Assembly: GCA_016866815.1 (NCBI GenBank) | Contig: VGKZ01000052.1 | Location: 1 to 7,652, forward strand | DNA from: Candidatus Peregrinibacteria bacterium | GTDB taxonomy: Bacteria > Patescibacteriota > Gracilibacteria > Peribacterales > Peribacteraceae | DNA length: 7,652 nt | Reading direction: 5' to 3' | Shown: piece after piece, positions 7,087 through 7,652 of the stretch | Layout: every line of letters starts with the position of its first letter | Position numbering within the stretch: the first letter of the stretch is position 1 | Made by a program: the position numbers and the translations under genes | Notes under the pieces: model-generated | The model's database searches: none | Told to the model about the DNA's origin: nothing | What the model saw: the letters and a program-made list of their open reading frames with translations, nothing else

Positions 7087-7122
7087 CCTGCGTCCGCCTT
7101 TGGCGGACTTCGGAAGGGCAGG
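7087..7122. repeat. Structured inverted-repeat element between dtd and rel
   Basis: A perfect hairpin GTCCGCC-TTT-GGCGGAC (7092-7108) is followed by a small CTTCGGAAG palindrome (7108-7116). Both are enclosed by the outer pair CCTGC (7087-7091) and GCAGG (7118-7122), so the whole can fold as a three-way junction on either strand. It starts 8 bases after the dtd stop on the minus strand. There is no T-run on either side, so it is not a textbook terminator. It could be a REP-like repeat, an mRNA 3' stabiliser or a factor-dependent terminator. Only one copy lies in the window. Confidence 0.5.
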
Positions 7123-7130
7123 CCAGCTAT

Positions 7131-7574
7131 CTATCGGTCAAGTACGAGAGTAACAGGTCCGTCGTTCATCAACTCCACCTGCATCGCTGCACCGAAACGC
7201 CCCGAAGCGACCTTCGCGATGCCGAGTTCGCGGAGTTTCCCGATGAAGTACTCGTAGAGCACACGCGCTTCATCGGGAGGCGCTGCACTCGTGTAGTCCG
7301 GACGGTTCCCCTTCTCCGTGCGGCCCGCGAGCGTGAACTGTGACACGACGAGAATGTCGCCACCTATATCGAGAACCGTACGATCGTTTATTTTTCCACC
7401 CTCGCCATCGAACAAGCGGAGCTTCACCACCTTCTCTGCCAACAGTGCTGCCTGAGCAGACGTGTCGCCACCCATCACACCGAGAAAGAGCACATACCCC
7501 GCCCCGACGGACCCCAACGCTTCACCGTCAACAGTAACCGACGCACGCGTGACTTTCTGAAGTACAACTCGCAT
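7131..7574 (-). CDS. dtd: D-aminoacyl-tRNA deacylase (D-Tyr-tRNA deacylase)
   Basis: Dtd removes D-amino acids, and glycine mischarged on tRNA-Ala, from tRNA in the cytoplasm, protecting translation. The 147-residue product is the normal length. Visible family motifs are QKVTRASVTV at 6-15, GAGYVLFLGV at 24-33, SQFTL at 78-82, the NRPDYTSAAPP block at 90-100, GRFGAAMQVEL at 125-135, and NDGPVT at 137-142, which holds the Gly-cisPro pair (139-140) used for chiral proofreading. The frame is open upstream to 7616, but the family begins with M-x-x-x-x-Q-x-V-x-x-A, which selects ATG 7574; the extra 14 residues have no counterpart. There is no Shine-Dalgarno site. It is followed on the same strand, after a 177-base gap with a hairpin element, by rel; the dtd-rel neighbourhood is common in bacteria, where the two are often co-transcribed. 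Very secure. Confidence 0.97.
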   Translation of the reverse strand: MRVVLQKVTRASVTVDGEALGSVGAGYVLFLGVMGGDTSAQAALLAEKVVKLRLFDGEGGKINDRTVLDIGGDILVVSQFTLAGRTEKGNRPDYTSAAPPDEARVLYEYFIGKLRELGIAKVASGRFGAAMQVELMNDGPVTLVLDR

Positions 7575-7580
7575 GAAAAG

Positions 7581-7586
7581 AGCATA
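7581..7586 (-). promoter_or_regulatory. Possible -10 box for dtd (leaderless start)
   Basis: TATGCT on the minus strand ends 6 bases before the dtd ATG at 7574, so transcription would start at about the start codon. It matches TATAAT at four of six positions. No convincing -35 box is seen upstream. The placement is almost the same as that of the candidate for rel, which is the main reason to list it. Confidence 0.25.
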
Positions 7587-7652
7587 CACCCAAGGGATCG
7601 TGAGCGGTGACCGCATCTACCACAACATTTTGTGATCAAAAATCCAGCATGT

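Noticed and set aside
1..7652. Alternative genetic code with UGA read as glycine (as in Gracilibacteria)
   Set aside because: secF ends at a UGA exactly where the family ends, and no gene has in-frame UGA codons, so the standard code fits.
1..7652. Mobile elements, CRISPR arrays, tRNA or rRNA genes, toxin-antitoxin pairs
   Set aside because: No transposase, regularly spaced repeats, cloverleaf or rRNA-like sequence was seen; almost all the DNA is accounted for by six full genes and one partial frame.

Overview
This is a bacterial chromosome segment of moderately high GC content. It is densely packed with housekeeping genes and shows no sign of insertion sequences, phage genes, CRISPR arrays or RNA genes. 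UGA and UAA/UAG all act as normal stops, so the standard bacterial code applies. The lineage cannot be fixed from the sequence. Compact genes, very few Shine-Dalgarno sites, a SecF with no SecD immediately beside it, and a shortened Rel protein would fit a Candidate Phyla Radiation type bacterium (Peribacteria-like is a guess), but that is inference only.

Layout from left to right: (1) the C-terminal tail of an unidentified plus-strand gene, stopping at 185; (2) secF, plus strand, a subunit of the protein-export motor; (3) hss, minus strand, homospermidine synthase, convergent with secF with only 5 bases between the stop codons and with a probable hss terminator lying in the tail of secF; (4) a divergent control region of about 220 bases (2597-2817) holding a palindrome; (5) tig, plus strand, trigger factor; (6) a plus-strand gene 10 bases after tig for a divergent EAL-fold protein, related to cyclic-di-GMP phosphodiesterases but lacking part of the active site; (7) rel, minus strand, a RelA/SpoT-family (p)ppGpp enzyme whose stop codon lies one base from the EAL gene's stop; (8) a 177-base gap with a structured inverted-repeat element; (9) dtd, minus strand, D-aminoacyl-tRNA deacylase; (10) about 78 bases upstream of dtd, up to the window edge.

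By function, secF and tig concern protein export and folding, dtd concerns translation quality control, hss makes a polyamine, and rel plus the EAL-like gene concern nucleotide second messengers. No single pathway ties all of them together. The most unusual content is the signalling pair: a Rel protein with an intact synthetase domain, a hydrolase domain that has lost key metal-binding and catalytic residues, and no C-terminal ACT domain, facing tail to tail a degenerate EAL protein that is probably co-transcribed with tig. I see no convincing multi-gene novel system beyond this.
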